64,000 bases of DNA from Niallia sp. FSL W8-0635 (GTDB taxonomy: Bacteria > Bacillota > Bacilli > Bacillales > Cytobacillaceae), in NCBI RefSeq assembly GCF_038007965.1, contig NZ_JBBOYD010000001.1, positions 2,768,501 through 2,832,500 of the forward strand, given 5' to 3'. The stretch's first letter is position 1. Each line of letters starts with the position of its first letter. Of this stretch, positions 20,928 to 30,200 are shown in pieces. Position numbers and translations under genes: made by a program. The notes under the pieces were generated by a model. It was not told where the DNA came from. It worked only from the letters and a program-made list of their open reading frames with translations, and did no database searches.

Positions 20928-21532
20928 ATATTTTTTTGTCTCTCCTTTTCAAGCATAAAGACATGCTCTTCCCATTTCACAAGCTTTTCTTTTATATAAA
21001 AAAGGGATAAAAAGCCAAGGACACCAAGCATTAAAAAATCAAAAAAAGGCATGGAACCAATATGATAATCTCTTTGATAATTACTTAAAATACCACTCAA
21101 TAAAATTTCTCCATTAATACTTCCAATAAGCAAAATGAGCATTTGACAAAGGATATTTCTATGTATCAGGATAACTAAAACAAATAATATACATGCTTTT
21201 AACCAAGGATCAGGTAATAACACCCATACCGGATCAATTATTGCCATAAGCTCATACGTTGTATATGCTAACATCATAAAAAAGGACGATACAATAATAT
21301 AAATGGAGGACTTCCATTGTAAACGCCCTGTATAAAAAAACGAAATAATCAATATGACCAGAAGTAAAACGGAAACACTCCCATTATTCCATTCCCATCT
21401 AAACGGACTTAAAATAATTGCTACTAAAGTATAAACAGAATATTTCGTGCGCTTTTTATCGTCTTTACTCATAAAAAATGTGGTAATAATCCATAAGAAC
21501 CATGTACAAAATAAAAATAGTGATCCTTCCAA
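20924..21532 (-). CDS. yphA: YphA family membrane protein
   Basis: A polytopic membrane protein of about 202 residues with six or more hydrophobic stretches and a short cytoplasmic tail rich in K, E and R. No enzymatic motif. Position (directly upstream of the YIEGIA gene and divergent from ypzI), length and character match B. subtilis YphA. The start is ambiguous: a GTG at 21541 lies against the RBS, while TTG at 21532 is 9 nt after AGGAGA. I prefer the TTG. Function unknown. Confidence 0.75.
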   Translation of the reverse strand: MEGSLFLFCTWFLWIITTFFMSKDDKKRTKYSVYTLVAIILSPFRWEWNNGSVSVLLLVILIISFFYTGRLQWKSSIYIIVSSFFMMLAYTTYELMAIIDPVWVLLPDPWLKACILFVLVILIHRNILCQMLILLIGSINGEILLSGILSNYQRDYHIGSMPFFDFLMLGVLGFLSLFYIKEKLVKWEEHVFMLEKERQKNI

Positions 21533-21748
21533 TATTCTCACTCTCCTATTTTCCCATTATGTCTCGGAACTATGTAATTTAAACGAAAAAAGTATAAGAA
21601 CCAGAGGAAATGGCTATTCGGATTTTCTAGAGGAAGTTTTTTCATGAAGTAGTTTTCGGTATTCTGCAGAATACTAAAAAGAAACTTCTCAGGAAGTAGA
21701 AGGGTCCATTTTATTAATGGAAGTATGAATAGACAGGAGGCGATTTCT

Positions 21749-21886
21749 ATGGGTAAGGATAGACAGGAGAAAAAATTAAAAAAGAGTAAAAGAGTGGAGT
21801 CCGACCGTGATCAAGCTCTTCATTATAATGGGGCAACTCGATTACAGAGTCCTGAAGAGGGCAGATTATTAAATGATAATAAGTAA
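21749..21886 (+). CDS. ypzI: YpzI family protein, 45 residues
   Basis: Short plus-strand gene with an AGGAGG RBS 8 nt before ATG. The product starts MGKDRQEKKLKKSKRVESDR, continues with DQALHYNGATRLQSPEE and ends in DNK. It is highly charged, presumably disordered, and matches the conserved YpzI family found at this spot in Bacillus. It is divergent from yphA and convergent with ypfD. Function unknown; many proteins of this type are spore-associated, but that is inference. Confidence 0.8.
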   Translation: MGKDRQEKKLKKSKRVESDRDQALHYNGATRLQSPEEGRLLNDNK

Positions 21887-21889
21887 GCA

Positions 21890-21927
21890 TACAAAAAGGG
21901 GGGGACCTAAAATAGCCACCCCTTGTA
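21890..21927. terminator. Bidirectional terminator between ypzI and ypfD
   Basis: ATACAA/TTGTAT and AGGGG/CCCCT arms flank a loop of about 14 nt. It is placed 3 bp past the ypzI stop and 31 bp past the ypfD stop, so it can serve both convergent genes. Confidence 0.6.
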
Positions 21928-21957
21928 TGGTTTCTTCTTTTGTATGAAACTAAGAAG

Positions 21958-23097
21958 TTAGTTTTTCAACTTTTTCAATTGTTCTCCAATCATATCACCT
22001 AATTGGAAACCTTTTGATTCTTCAGGAAGCTCATATACTTCTTCCTCATCCACTTCTTTCTCTGTTAGTTCTTTAATACTTAAAGAAAGTCGTTGTTCTT
22101 CTTCGTTGACATCTAAAACCTTCACTTGAACGTCTTGTCCTTCTTTTAACACTTCGTGTGGAGTTCCAATATGTTTATGGGCAATTTGTGAAATATGCAC
22201 AAGCCCTTCTACACCTGGAAACACTTCTACAAACGCACCATATGAAACAATACGCTTAACAGTTCCGTCTAGTACACTACCTTTTTCAGCACGATCTGCA
22301 ATATTAGTCCACGGTCCTGGCTGTGTTTCTTTAATAGATAAAGAGATACGGTCATTATTGCGATCTACACTAAGCACCTTCACATTTACTTCTTGTCCTT
22401 CTTGGACTACATCTGTAGGGCTAGAAATATGTTCATGTGACAATTGAGAAATATGAACTAATCCATCAATGCCTCCTAAATCAACAAATGCACCAAAATC
22501 AGTAATTCTTTGAACGGTACCAGCTAGTGTTTGACCAGCTTCAATTGAGTCAAGAAGATTTTGCTTTTGCTTATTTTTCTCTTCCTCCACTACTGCACGA
22601 TGGGATAAAATAAGGCGACTTTTATCTTTTTCTAATTCAACAATTTTAAAAGAAATTGTCTTACCTTTGTAATCAGAAAAATCTTCTACATAATGAGCTT
22701 CAACTAAGGAGGCTGGTACAAAGCCTCTTACACCAAGATCAACAACAAGTCCACCTTTAACAACGTCTTTTACTTCTACTTCAAAAACTTCGCCAGATTT
22801 AAACTTCTCTTCAAGTTGATCCCATGCTTTTTCAGCATCGACTTTTCTTTTCGATAAAACAAGGGCATCCTCTTCCACTTTTATTACTTCTAATTCGAGC
22901 TTGTCTCCTTCTGAAACAACATCACTCGCTTTTTCAATATGCAAGCTAGATAATTCACTTATTGGAATAATTCCATCGAGTTTACTATCACTGATTGCAA
23001 CAATTACCTGTTTTTCTTCCACTTTCGTAATCTGACCATTTACTACGTCTCCAACAGTATAATTATTTACGACTACATCATTTAATTCCTCAGACAT
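21958..23097 (-). CDS. ypfD: S1 RNA-binding domain protein YpfD (30S protein S1 homologue)
   Basis: Four S1 RNA-binding repeats, for example [55 protein letters not shown] and [20 protein letters not shown]. 379 residues, like B. subtilis YpfD (382). It resembles ribosomal protein S1, but in Bacillus it is not an essential ribosomal protein. The frame is open to 23277. The ATG at 23097, 6 nt after AAGGAGGAG, sets the start. The 189 bp after cmk may hold its own promoter. Confidence 0.93.
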   Translation of the reverse strand: MSEELNDVVVNNYTVGDVVNGQITKVEEKQVIVAISDSKLDGIIPISELSSLHIEKASDVVSEGDKLELEVIKVEEDALVLSKRKVDAEKAWDQLEEKFKSGEVFEVEVKDVVKGGLVVDLGVRGFVPASLVEAHYVEDFSDYKGKTISFKIVELEKDKSRLILSHRAVVEEEKNKQKQNLLDSIEAGQTLAGTVQRITDFGAFVDLGGIDGLVHISQLSHEHISSPTDVVQEGQEVNVKVLSVDRNNDRISLSIKETQPGPWTNIADRAEKGSVLDGTVKRIVSYGAFVEVFPGVEGLVHISQIAHKHIGTPHEVLKEGQDVQVKVLDVNEEEQRLSLSIKELTEKEVDEEEVYELPEESKGFQLGDMIGEQLKKLKN

Positions 23098-23286
23098 ATG
23101 TACTCCTCCTTCGACTCTATCCTGCCTAAACATTCTATTAAAATGATCATGCAGCTTTAATAAATTAATCATGCATACGAATTTTGAAAAATGCTTCTCT
23201 TTAAACTTCTTATAAACTTGTTTTTTTGTCAAGTAAGAAATACTAGAGTAGTTTGAAAGATTAAATGAATCTTTCATCTATTAGCG

Positions 23287-23964
23287 TTAATTGCTTATTT
23301 TTTCTCTTGTTAGTTCCATTATTTTATCAACTACACCGTTGATTGATAAAGAAGTTGTGTCGATTTCGATTGCATCATCCGCTTTCTTCAAAGGAGCAAT
23401 TTCACGTTCTGAATCCAGTTTATCTCTAGCAGCAATTTCCTGTTTTAATTGTTCCAGGTCAGAATTATATCCTTTTTGTATGTTCTCTTTATGCCTTCTA
23501 ATTGCTCTTTCATCTACAGAAGCTAAAAGAAATACCTTCACTTCGGCGGTAGGAATTACATGAGTACCGATATCTCTACCATCCATTACCACTCCACCAT
23601 TTACTGCAAACATTTGCTGTCTTCTAACCATTTCTTCCCTAACAAGCTTATGCTTTGAAACAATGGAAACAGAGTTTGTTACTTCACTTGTACGAATTTC
23701 CTTTGTAACATCTTTGCTATCTAGGAAAATTAATTGTCCTTGTTCTCCTGGGAACAATTCAATTACTGTCTCGTTTAACATATTTATTAAATTTTCTTCA
23801 TCTTCTAGATTTATTTTATGATTTATTGCTTTATAGGTTAATGCTCTATACATCGCACCTGTATCAATGTAAATATATCCTAATTGTTCCGCAACAATCT
23901 TTGCAACAGTACTTTTCCCTGCAGCTGCGGGACCATCAATTGCAATGCTAATTTTCTTTTCCAT
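23287..23964 (-). CDS. cmk: Cytidylate kinase
   Basis: Phosphorylates CMP and dCMP with ATP. P-loop [14 protein letters not shown] is at residues 8-21. [32 protein letters not shown] (substrate-binding arginine and aspartate) and [10 protein letters not shown] also match. 225 residues is normal. RBS GGAGGA at 5 nt. It sits upstream of ypfD as in other Bacillus. Confidence 0.96.
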   Translation of the reverse strand: MEKKISIAIDGPAAAGKSTVAKIVAEQLGYIYIDTGAMYRALTYKAINHKINLEDEENLINMLNETVIELFPGEQGQLIFLDSKDVTKEIRTSEVTNSVSIVSKHKLVREEMVRRQQMFAVNGGVVMDGRDIGTHVIPTAEVKVFLLASVDERAIRRHKENIQKGYNSDLEQLKQEIAARDKLDSEREIAPLKKADDAIEIDTTSLSINGVVDKIMELTREKISN

Positions 23965-24240
23965 AAATCCTCCTGAACTACTGGCTCACATATACCAATT
24001 ATCATATTATAAAATTTCTTAATCATTTACACTTCCTCCAAATTAGTCTATCGCTTGATTAGGCTAATACAAATTGGAAGCAACATCATCATTAAGAGAG
24101 CTAGCCTTTTCATGTGGCTTAACTATCTTTTATTTTAACATATTCTCTTGATTTTTTATTAATAATATCAGCTAATTTATATTACACTTTTGTGTATCCC
24201 ATTAAAACATTGAAACCAATCATTCCTTGCAGAAGATTAC

Positions 24241-24414
24241 TTATCTTCCAAAAGTCTCAAGAAAGGAAATAAAATTAGAATCCATTACACCTTCATATTG
24301 TGTAATCGTCCTTATTTCCGGTATAAAATCCCACATATGAAACATTTGACCTACTATAAAAAAAGCGATTTGAACCATAATTATCTTTATTAGAATTCTT
24401 TCTACTATTTTCAC
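24241..24414 (-). CDS. ypfB: YpfB / DUF5359 family small membrane protein
   Basis: A 57-residue protein with one N-terminal membrane helix (IIMVQIAFFIVGQMF) and a short outside tail with TITQYEGV, the conserved family string. It matches the small ypfB gene between ypfA and cmk in B. subtilis. A GTG at 24423 overlaps the RBS; the GTG at 24414 is 6 nt after GGAGTG and is preferred. Function unknown. Confidence 0.7.
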   Translation of the reverse strand: MKIVERILIKIIMVQIAFFIVGQMFHMWDFIPEIRTITQYEGVMDSNFISFLETFGR

Positions 24415-24575
24415 TAGAAACACTCCTATATACTAGCTTCTCCTAAAATCGAACGACAAAGGAAAACTTCCAAGTGATCATTCAAAAAAAGCACTTTCCA
24501 TTAAAACTTTCCCGATTTATCCTTTTAAAGTTTAAATGTTATATATTTAGTATCGGAGTATTTGTAAGCCTTTAT

Positions 24576-25256
24576 TCAGATTTCCAGCCCTTTCTTTTTT
24601 AAAGAGAGTTGACGGTCAAAACTAAATCTTAACATGGATTGACGATCGACTGGATCGACTTTTAAAAATTCAATGGACATTTTATCGCTATTTTCATTAT
24701 AATTAATGATATTTTTGATTTCCGCATCTAAATGCAAATAATTATACTCACCGTTTTGTAATGGTAAGACTAATGAAACTTTAATCTTATTCTTTTCCTG
24801 CAATTTTATATCTTTAGGAACAATGACAGCTGCTCCACCTGCACTAAAATCTAAAGATACAGTTGTAAATGGTTTAAAGGGATTTTCTATCTCCAATGGA
24901 TGAATGGCCATATCAATACTTGTTTCTATTCGTACAAATTGTCTTCGCTGAATTTTGATCATTTGATCCTTTTCAGGCAATGAAAGAATAAGTACTGGTA
25001 CATTATTATCCTTTTTTCTTCCGATTACTTCTGAATGGAATAAATAAGCAACTCCTTCGCTTGTTACAAAATTCACTCTTAATTGAGCACCATTCATTAG
25101 GAAAAGCAGTTTATTTGTTTCCATATGAATTGGATATTCAATATTAATGGATTTTTCCTCTACTCCTAAAACACGACTTTTATATTGTTCCACTTTTTCT
25201 TTCCCGTGAATCGGTTCAATAATAAATGTATCTCCAATTGAAATCACTTTTCTCAC
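24576..25256 (-). CDS. ypfA: PilZ-domain flagellar brake protein (YpfA/MotI type)
   Basis: A YcgR-like N-terminal domain (residues 1 to about 95) is followed by a PilZ domain. The c-di-GMP binding residues are visible: QRRQFVRIE at the domain start and DFSAGGAAV (D/NxSxxG) about 38 residues later. The B. subtilis homologue (MotI, also DgrA) binds c-di-GMP and acts as a clutch on the flagellar stator. 226 residues, GTG start with AAAGGA upstream. Monocistronic by spacing. Confidence 0.85.
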   Translation of the reverse strand: MRKVISIGDTFIIEPIHGKEKVEQYKSRVLGVEEKSINIEYPIHMETNKLLFLMNGAQLRVNFVTSEGVAYLFHSEVIGRKKDNNVPVLILSLPEKDQMIKIQRRQFVRIETSIDMAIHPLEIENPFKPFTTVSLDFSAGGAAVIVPKDIKLQEKNKIKVSLVLPLQNGEYNYLHLDAEIKNIINYNENSDKMSIEFLKVDPVDRQSMLRFSFDRQLSLKKKGLEI

Positions 25257-25510
25257 ACTTTCCTTTTATTGACGTTGGCATATAATCTTTATAGCATTAT
25301 TATGTATGTTAACTTATTTAAATTGTTTGCTTTGTTATATTGTAGATATTCAGCTGTAGTCATAAAGACTCACGAAATTATTTCCTATTCTATCTAAATA
25401 CCTACTTTTATGATTCATTATTGCATGAATGTTTTATATTTGGCAATAGCATCCATTAATAATGTATAACTTCCACAATCCAAATTCTTCCTATCTGCTT
25501 ATGTTCATAA

Positions 25511-25550
25511 AAAAAACTGTCAACATCCTCGTTTTAGAGCCTGTTGACAG
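25511..25550 (-). terminator. Intrinsic terminator of the sleB-ypeB operon
   Basis: CTGTCAACA pairs perfectly with TGTTGACAG around a 16-nt loop, followed by TTTTTTTT on the minus strand. It is 93 bp after the ypeB stop. Confidence 0.8.
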
Positions 25551-25642
25551 CTATTACTCTTCCTAATTTTATCCCACTTTTAAATTTCAATAAGGCTCAA
25601 CCAGGGGATGAAGGAATCCCAAATTGATGAAACTGTCCTTTA

Positions 25643-26989
25643 TTAGACTACTTCTTCATATACAGGCTCAGCATTCTTTAATTTTTCTACCTTTTCCTCC
25701 GTGCCATTATCCGCATTAATATATATCCGATAAGTATCTTCTCCTAATGTCCCGATAAACTCATAACATAAAACCTCTTCGTTCAGATCATTTAGGATGA
25801 TTGCTAAACCATCATCCATAATATTAACCTGTTTGTTGATTTTCTTTAATGCATCTTGTTTGGAAATCACAGGATCCTTAATTTTTCTTTCTGTATTTGC
25901 CATTAAGTAATCCTCAGCTGCAAATCCGATGATATTTCCGTTATCTAATGCTACTTTCATTTTAATACTATCTGGATATATTTTTACACCATCGACTTCT
26001 GTGACAAAATTAAACACACCTATATTTTCATACTGCATACTTTCGAATAATGCTAAATTTTTAAATTTGTGATCTTTTAAAAATTTCACAGCATGATTAT
26101 TTGCTTCATTCAAGCTAATTTTATCTTCTTTAACCTCTCGGGAAACGATAGACCATATTGGATATCCACCTTTTTTTGTAATATCCATGTTTGCTTCTTT
26201 GTCGCTTCCCTTTTCTTTTAATGTAACACTGTAAAAGCCATAATTTGCTCCTTCTCCATTTTCTGTAACTTTCACATCAACTGGATTTTTAAATTCAGCA
26301 AATTCCTTTGCAATTTTTTCTGCTTCTTTTTCAGAAATCGTCTTACCCTTTAAATGTTGGAAATTTTCATCTTTCTTTTCCATATTAACATTTGTCACAC
26401 CAAAACTTGTTTCCTGATAACCTTCTACTTTATCTTCTACCGTTTTTAAACCATCAATAATGGTGTTATCTAATTGTTTATTGGTGGCCAATGCCATCTC
26501 CACATCCATCCAACGAAGATTATTTTCAAGTACTAAATGCTGAACGTTACGTAATTCATCTTGGATGTCTGCTGCTTCTGTATACAATTTTTTCAATTTC
26601 TTATACTCATCATCTGATAATGGTTTCGAATTTAAGTCTCTTACTGCTGTACGATAACTAAAATCTCCTATATTCGATAGAAACTCTTCTGTTTTATTAA
26701 AAGGAAGCAATGTTAACGGTAACTGACCTACATCTGAATGAGCTTCCGATGTAATTCTCCATACTTCTGCCAATGCAGGAGAAAGGGACTCTTGAGAGTT
26801 CATCGCTAAAGTTGTACCAATCTGATCATGAAGCAAATCGACTTGATACGTTAAATCATGGAAAGCCCTTTGATAGCTATTCTCCGCATTTAATAGAACA
26901 GCATTTTTTTCTTTATGCTCCTGATAGCCCCAATAGGCTACCCCTGCGATACCGAGTGTTAATACTCCTATTAATATTCCTCTTAACAT
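25643..26989 (-). CDS. ypeB: Germination protein YpeB
   Basis: Partner of the cortex-lytic enzyme SleB: it localises and stabilises SleB in the spore and is degraded during germination. The N-terminal signal anchor is at residues 4-22 (ILIGVLTLGIAGVAYWGY). A helical domain follows to about residue 200. Three PepSY-type repeats fill the C-terminal half, as in KTISEKEAEKIAKEFAEF and KISLNEANNHAVKFL. 448 residues, near the family norm. It starts 14 bp after sleB, the standard bicistronic sleB-ypeB arrangement, expected under forespore SigG control (family knowledge). Confidence 0.95.
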   Translation of the reverse strand: MLRGILIGVLTLGIAGVAYWGYQEHKEKNAVLLNAENSYQRAFHDLTYQVDLLHDQIGTTLAMNSQESLSPALAEVWRITSEAHSDVGQLPLTLLPFNKTEEFLSNIGDFSYRTAVRDLNSKPLSDDEYKKLKKLYTEAADIQDELRNVQHLVLENNLRWMDVEMALATNKQLDNTIIDGLKTVEDKVEGYQETSFGVTNVNMEKKDENFQHLKGKTISEKEAEKIAKEFAEFKNPVDVKVTENGEGANYGFYSVTLKEKGSDKEANMDITKKGGYPIWSIVSREVKEDKISLNEANNHAVKFLKDHKFKNLALFESMQYENIGVFNFVTEVDGVKIYPDSIKMKVALDNGNIIGFAAEDYLMANTERKIKDPVISKQDALKKINKQVNIMDDGLAIILNDLNEEVLCYEFIGTLGEDTYRIYINADNGTEEKVEKLKNAEPVYEEVV

Positions 26990-27003
26990 TTTATTTCACC
27001 CCA

Positions 27004-28128
27004 CTATTTACAGAATATATGCTTGCCTATTTGTTTAATTTGTGGTCGACCCCAAATCCATGCGCTAGTTGCTGTATCTGGATTAAAGTAATACAAAGCA
27101 TGCCCAGTAGGATCCCATCCATTTATAGCATCTAACACGGCTTCTTTCGCTCTTTCATTTGGAGTAAGCCATATTTGTCCATCAGCAACCGCTGTAAAAG
27201 CACGTGGTTCAAAAATAACACCAGAGACTGTATTTGGGAATGTAGCACTATTAACTCTGTTTAGAATAACTGCCGCAACAGCTACTTGTCCTACATATGG
27301 CTCACCTCTTGCCTCACCATATACAGCATTAGCCATTAATTGAATATCATTTTGTGAAAACCCGTTTGGAACATTTGCTGCTGTTGCTTCTTTCCCAGTA
27401 GTATTTTCACCACCATTACTATTAGCTGTATTTTGTGGTGTTGGAGCGCTATTATTACCTGCTGCGGAACCTCCCTCAGCACTTGCCCCGTTATTGTTCT
27501 GATTTCCAGCTGTATTATTATTTTGGGTTGATTGTCCGCTATTATTTGTATTTTTTTGTGTTCCAACTTGCTTCTTCGCTGTATTATTGCTTGGTTTTTT
27601 TGCTGTTTTACTGCTTGATTTTTGTGTTGATTTTGGTTTTTTTGCTGTTTTATTACTTGATTTTTTCGCTGTCTTATCACTTGATTTTTTCGCTTGTTTT
27701 TTTGTTGTACTTTTATTAGTAGAAGAAGGAGTCTTTTGTTTCTCTAAATCAACTCCACCATAATGAGAAAACTTTTTCCCACGATTTATTTGTTCTTTTA
27801 CAAATTGTTCATTGTATTTGGTTGCGCGAGCTAGCTTTTCTTTCGTTTTAGAGCCTGCTAAACCATCAATCGGCAATCCAAATTCATATTGAAAGTGCCT
27901 TAATGCCCAATACGTTTGCCAATCAAAAACACCATCAATCTTTCCATTATAATAACCTACGTATTGCAGTCTAGCTTGTAATTCAATAACGTCCTCCCCT
28001 ACTGCGCCATGCTGAATAACTTGTTCAGAGAAAGCATGCACTTTTTGTTCATGAAAAGGGAATACTAGTAGTTCTACCATAACAAAAAGAATGACCGCAA
28101 TTTTTGTGAGTAAAAACTTTTTATTCAT
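27004..28128 (-). CDS. sleB: Spore cortex-lytic enzyme SleB with a long lysine-rich linker
   Basis: Lytic transglycosylase that cleaves muramic-lactam cortex during germination. A signal peptide at residues 1-33 is followed by a peptidoglycan-binding domain (GEDVIELQARLQYVGYYNGK). The C-terminal hydrolase_2 domain has MANAVYGEARGEPYVGQVAV and the catalytic glutamate in YGEARGE. Between them is an unusual linker of about 110 residues, first K/S/T/A-rich (KTAKKSSNKTAKKPK) and then N/G/Q-rich. This makes the protein 374 residues, against about 305 in B. subtilis. ATG at 28128 is chosen by the GGGGG RBS. Confidence 0.93.
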   Translation of the reverse strand: MNKKFLLTKIAVILFVMVELLVFPFHEQKVHAFSEQVIQHGAVGEDVIELQARLQYVGYYNGKIDGVFDWQTYWALRHFQYEFGLPIDGLAGSKTKEKLARATKYNEQFVKEQINRGKKFSHYGGVDLEKQKTPSSTNKSTTKKQAKKSSDKTAKKSSNKTAKKPKSTQKSSSKTAKKPSNNTAKKQVGTQKNTNNSGQSTQNNNTAGNQNNNGASAEGGSAAGNNSAPTPQNTANSNGGENTTGKEATAANVPNGFSQNDIQLMANAVYGEARGEPYVGQVAVAAVILNRVNSATFPNTVSGVIFEPRAFTAVADGQIWLTPNERAKEAVLDAINGWDPTGHALYYFNPDTATSAWIWGRPQIKQIGKHIFCK

Positions 28129-28196
28129 GCTTATTACCCCCATAACTAAATACTATTAACATTAACTGTATTTTTTGTAGCAATTGGTTTTTTATA

Positions 28197-28233
28197 CAAA
28201 AAAAAAGCAGAGTGATGTTTTTCACTCTACTTT
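28197..28233 (-). terminator. Intrinsic terminator of prsW
   Basis: AGAGTGA pairs with TCACTCT around a 6-nt loop and runs into a T tract on the minus strand, between prsW and sleB. Confidence 0.75.
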
Positions 28234-28322
28234 CTTAAAACTGGTATTACTATTCATCCCTACTATAAAGAGGTTTAAGAAACTTCTTTTTTCTAAGTGG
28301 TAAATATTCCCCTTAATACTGG

Positions 28323-28997
28323 TTACATAGAAGTACCTGTCATTTTTTGAATTGGTTCCTTACTTAATTCTCTAGCACTCTTTACTTTTCTAAGTCCTAA
28401 CCACCATAAATACAGCATAAATGGAGTAATAATAATCAGCCAGTTTTTTTCCATAGAAATAATATAATCATACACAGCATGAAGGAGGAAAGGAACAAGA
28501 AGGGAGTACACGAGCCATTTTCCTCTAGGCACAATGAATTTACCCTTCCCAAAATAATAACCCATAATTACCCCAAAAAGGGCGTGACTTGAAACAGGAA
28601 GCAACGCCCTTCCTATAGCATATTCTAGTCCATTCGCGACTAAGTAAAGGATATTTTCCATGGTAGCAAAACCTAATGAAACGGCAACTCCATATACTAT
28701 ACCATCATAAGGTTCGTCAAAATCAGCATGTTTTACTGCTGTATAAAAAAGGATAAACCATTTAAAAAATTCTTCTAATAAACTGGTAGTAATTAATGCG
28801 CTCCAAATCCCTTCTGGAATGACATTCTCTGTTTGTAGCACATATTGAATAAACATGATTGGAAAAACTAGAAGTGCGCCAGTGATAAAAGTACGCATCA
28901 CTTGCGAAATTGGTTCTGAATCATATTGATCCTTTAAATAGAAATAACTTAATAATGCTAAACCAGGCGCTATTCCGGCTGAAAAAATCGCCAACAT
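28323..28997 (-). CDS. prsW: Intramembrane protease PrsW
   Basis: Glutamic-type membrane protease that in B. subtilis cuts the anti-sigma factor RsiW at site 1 in response to envelope stress. Multiple membrane helices. The conserved EEFFKW (catalytic glutamates), FDEPYDGIVYGVAVSLGFATMEN, and SSHALFGVIMGYY with the later HAVYDY histidine are all present. 224 residues, similar to B. subtilis (218). RBS AAAGGGG. It is 38 bp downstream of ypdA. Confidence 0.93.
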   Translation of the reverse strand: MLAIFSAGIAPGLALLSYFYLKDQYDSEPISQVMRTFITGALLVFPIMFIQYVLQTENVIPEGIWSALITTSLLEEFFKWFILFYTAVKHADFDEPYDGIVYGVAVSLGFATMENILYLVANGLEYAIGRALLPVSSHALFGVIMGYYFGKGKFIVPRGKWLVYSLLVPFLLHAVYDYIISMEKNWLIIITPFMLYLWWLGLRKVKSARELSKEPIQKMTGTSM

Positions 28998-29035
28998 TTC
29001 ATTTCCCCTTTTCCCCTGTTAAAGAGTGTTTGGAC

Positions 29036-30004
29036 CTATCTATTTTTTTCTGAGATAGCTTTCGCTATTTGTGCACCGTGAAATTTGCCATTTTCGATGA
29101 AGATTTCATTTGCATCATTCCCAGCTGCAATTACCCCAGCAATAAATATCCCCTTCACATTCGTTTCCATTGTTTCCGGGTCAAATACAGGTCTCCCTGT
29201 TTCTTTCTCAATTCTAACACCCATGTTTTTTAAGAAATCATGGTCAGGGTGATATCCAGTCATCGCAAACACAAAATCATTTTCTATCTCATGAAGCTCA
29301 CCATTTACTTCATATACAAGCGTAGCTTCTTTTATTTCAACCACATTTGCTTGAAATTCCATTTTTATTACTTCTCTTCGCACTAATGATTCAAACTCTG
29401 GTAATATCCAAGGCTTTATGCTTGAAGAATATTCACTACCTCTGTATAAAACGGTTACGTTTGCGCCAGCTTTCACAAGTTCAATTGCAGCATCCACACT
29501 TGAATTTTTCCCACCTATAACAGTTACATTATGATTGAAATAAGGATGTGCCTCTTTAAAATAATGCATTACCTTTTCCAACTCTTCACCTGGAACATTC
29601 ATATAATTAGGATGGTCATAATATCCAGTCGCAACTACAATATAAGGAACTATATAATCTGCTTTTTTCGTATGAACAATAAACTCCATTCCTTCTGTTT
29701 TCTGAACCTCTAGTACCTCTTCGTATGCATTAATTCTCAGTTTTTTTCTTTTAACAACTTCTCGGTAATATACTAATGCCTGGTTACGATTGGGCTTATA
29801 TTGTTCTGTTAAAAAAGCTACTTCTCCAATCTCCAGCTTCTCACTTGTACTGAAAAATGTCTGATGCGTCGGATAACCATGTATAGCATTTACGACATTT
29901 CCTTTTTCAATAATTAGTGGATTTATATTTATTTCCTTTAAAGCGATTGCCGCTGCCAGACCACATGGACCAGCACCAATTATAATTGCTTCTTCTCTTA
30001 TCAA
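29036..30004 (-). CDS. ypdA: Bacilliredoxin / bacillithiol-disulfide reductase YpdA
   Basis: FAD- and NADPH-dependent flavoprotein of 322 residues that keeps bacillithiol reduced. It has FAD motif IIGAGPCGLAAAIAL at the N-terminus, including the family's conserved cysteine, an NAD(P)H motif VTVIGGKNSSVDAAIEL, and VKGIFIAGVIAAGNDANEIF near the end. The TTG start has AGGAGTG upstream. Position between prsW and gudB is conserved. It suggests that the cell uses bacillithiol. Confidence 0.92.
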   Translation of the reverse strand: MIREEAIIIGAGPCGLAAAIALKEININPLIIEKGNVVNAIHGYPTHQTFFSTSEKLEIGEVAFLTEQYKPNRNQALVYYREVVKRKKLRINAYEEVLEVQKTEGMEFIVHTKKADYIVPYIVVATGYYDHPNYMNVPGEELEKVMHYFKEAHPYFNHNVTVIGGKNSSVDAAIELVKAGANVTVLYRGSEYSSSIKPWILPEFESLVRREVIKMEFQANVVEIKEATLVYEVNGELHEIENDFVFAMTGYHPDHDFLKNMGVRIEKETGRPVFDPETMETNVKGIFIAGVIAAGNDANEIFIENGKFHGAQIAKAISEKNR

Positions 30005-30137
30005 AATTGTTCACTCCTAACATTTTACAAAAAGGGCTAACCTCTAATGAAAGATTCTATTGATTTTAAATACACCTTATCCCAACAAACGAATCTTCAG
30101 TTATATAAAAAAGGGTTCCCCCAAAAAGGTCCAAAAT

Positions 30138-30172
30138 AAAAAATCTCCTACCTATAAGGATAGGAGATTTTT
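30138..30172 (-). terminator. Intrinsic terminator of gudB
   Basis: AAAAATCTCCTA pairs with TAGGAGATTTTT around a loop of about 10 nt, with T residues following on the minus strand. Confidence 0.85.
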
Positions 30173-30200
30173 GTAAATTCAGCAATAGCTTTGGGCAAAT

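Noticed and set aside
27435..27719. Plus-strand frame of 94 codons opposite sleB
   Set aside because: It is the antisense of the repetitive Lys-rich linker of sleB, producing a low-complexity Phe/Leu/Tyr frame with no RBS.
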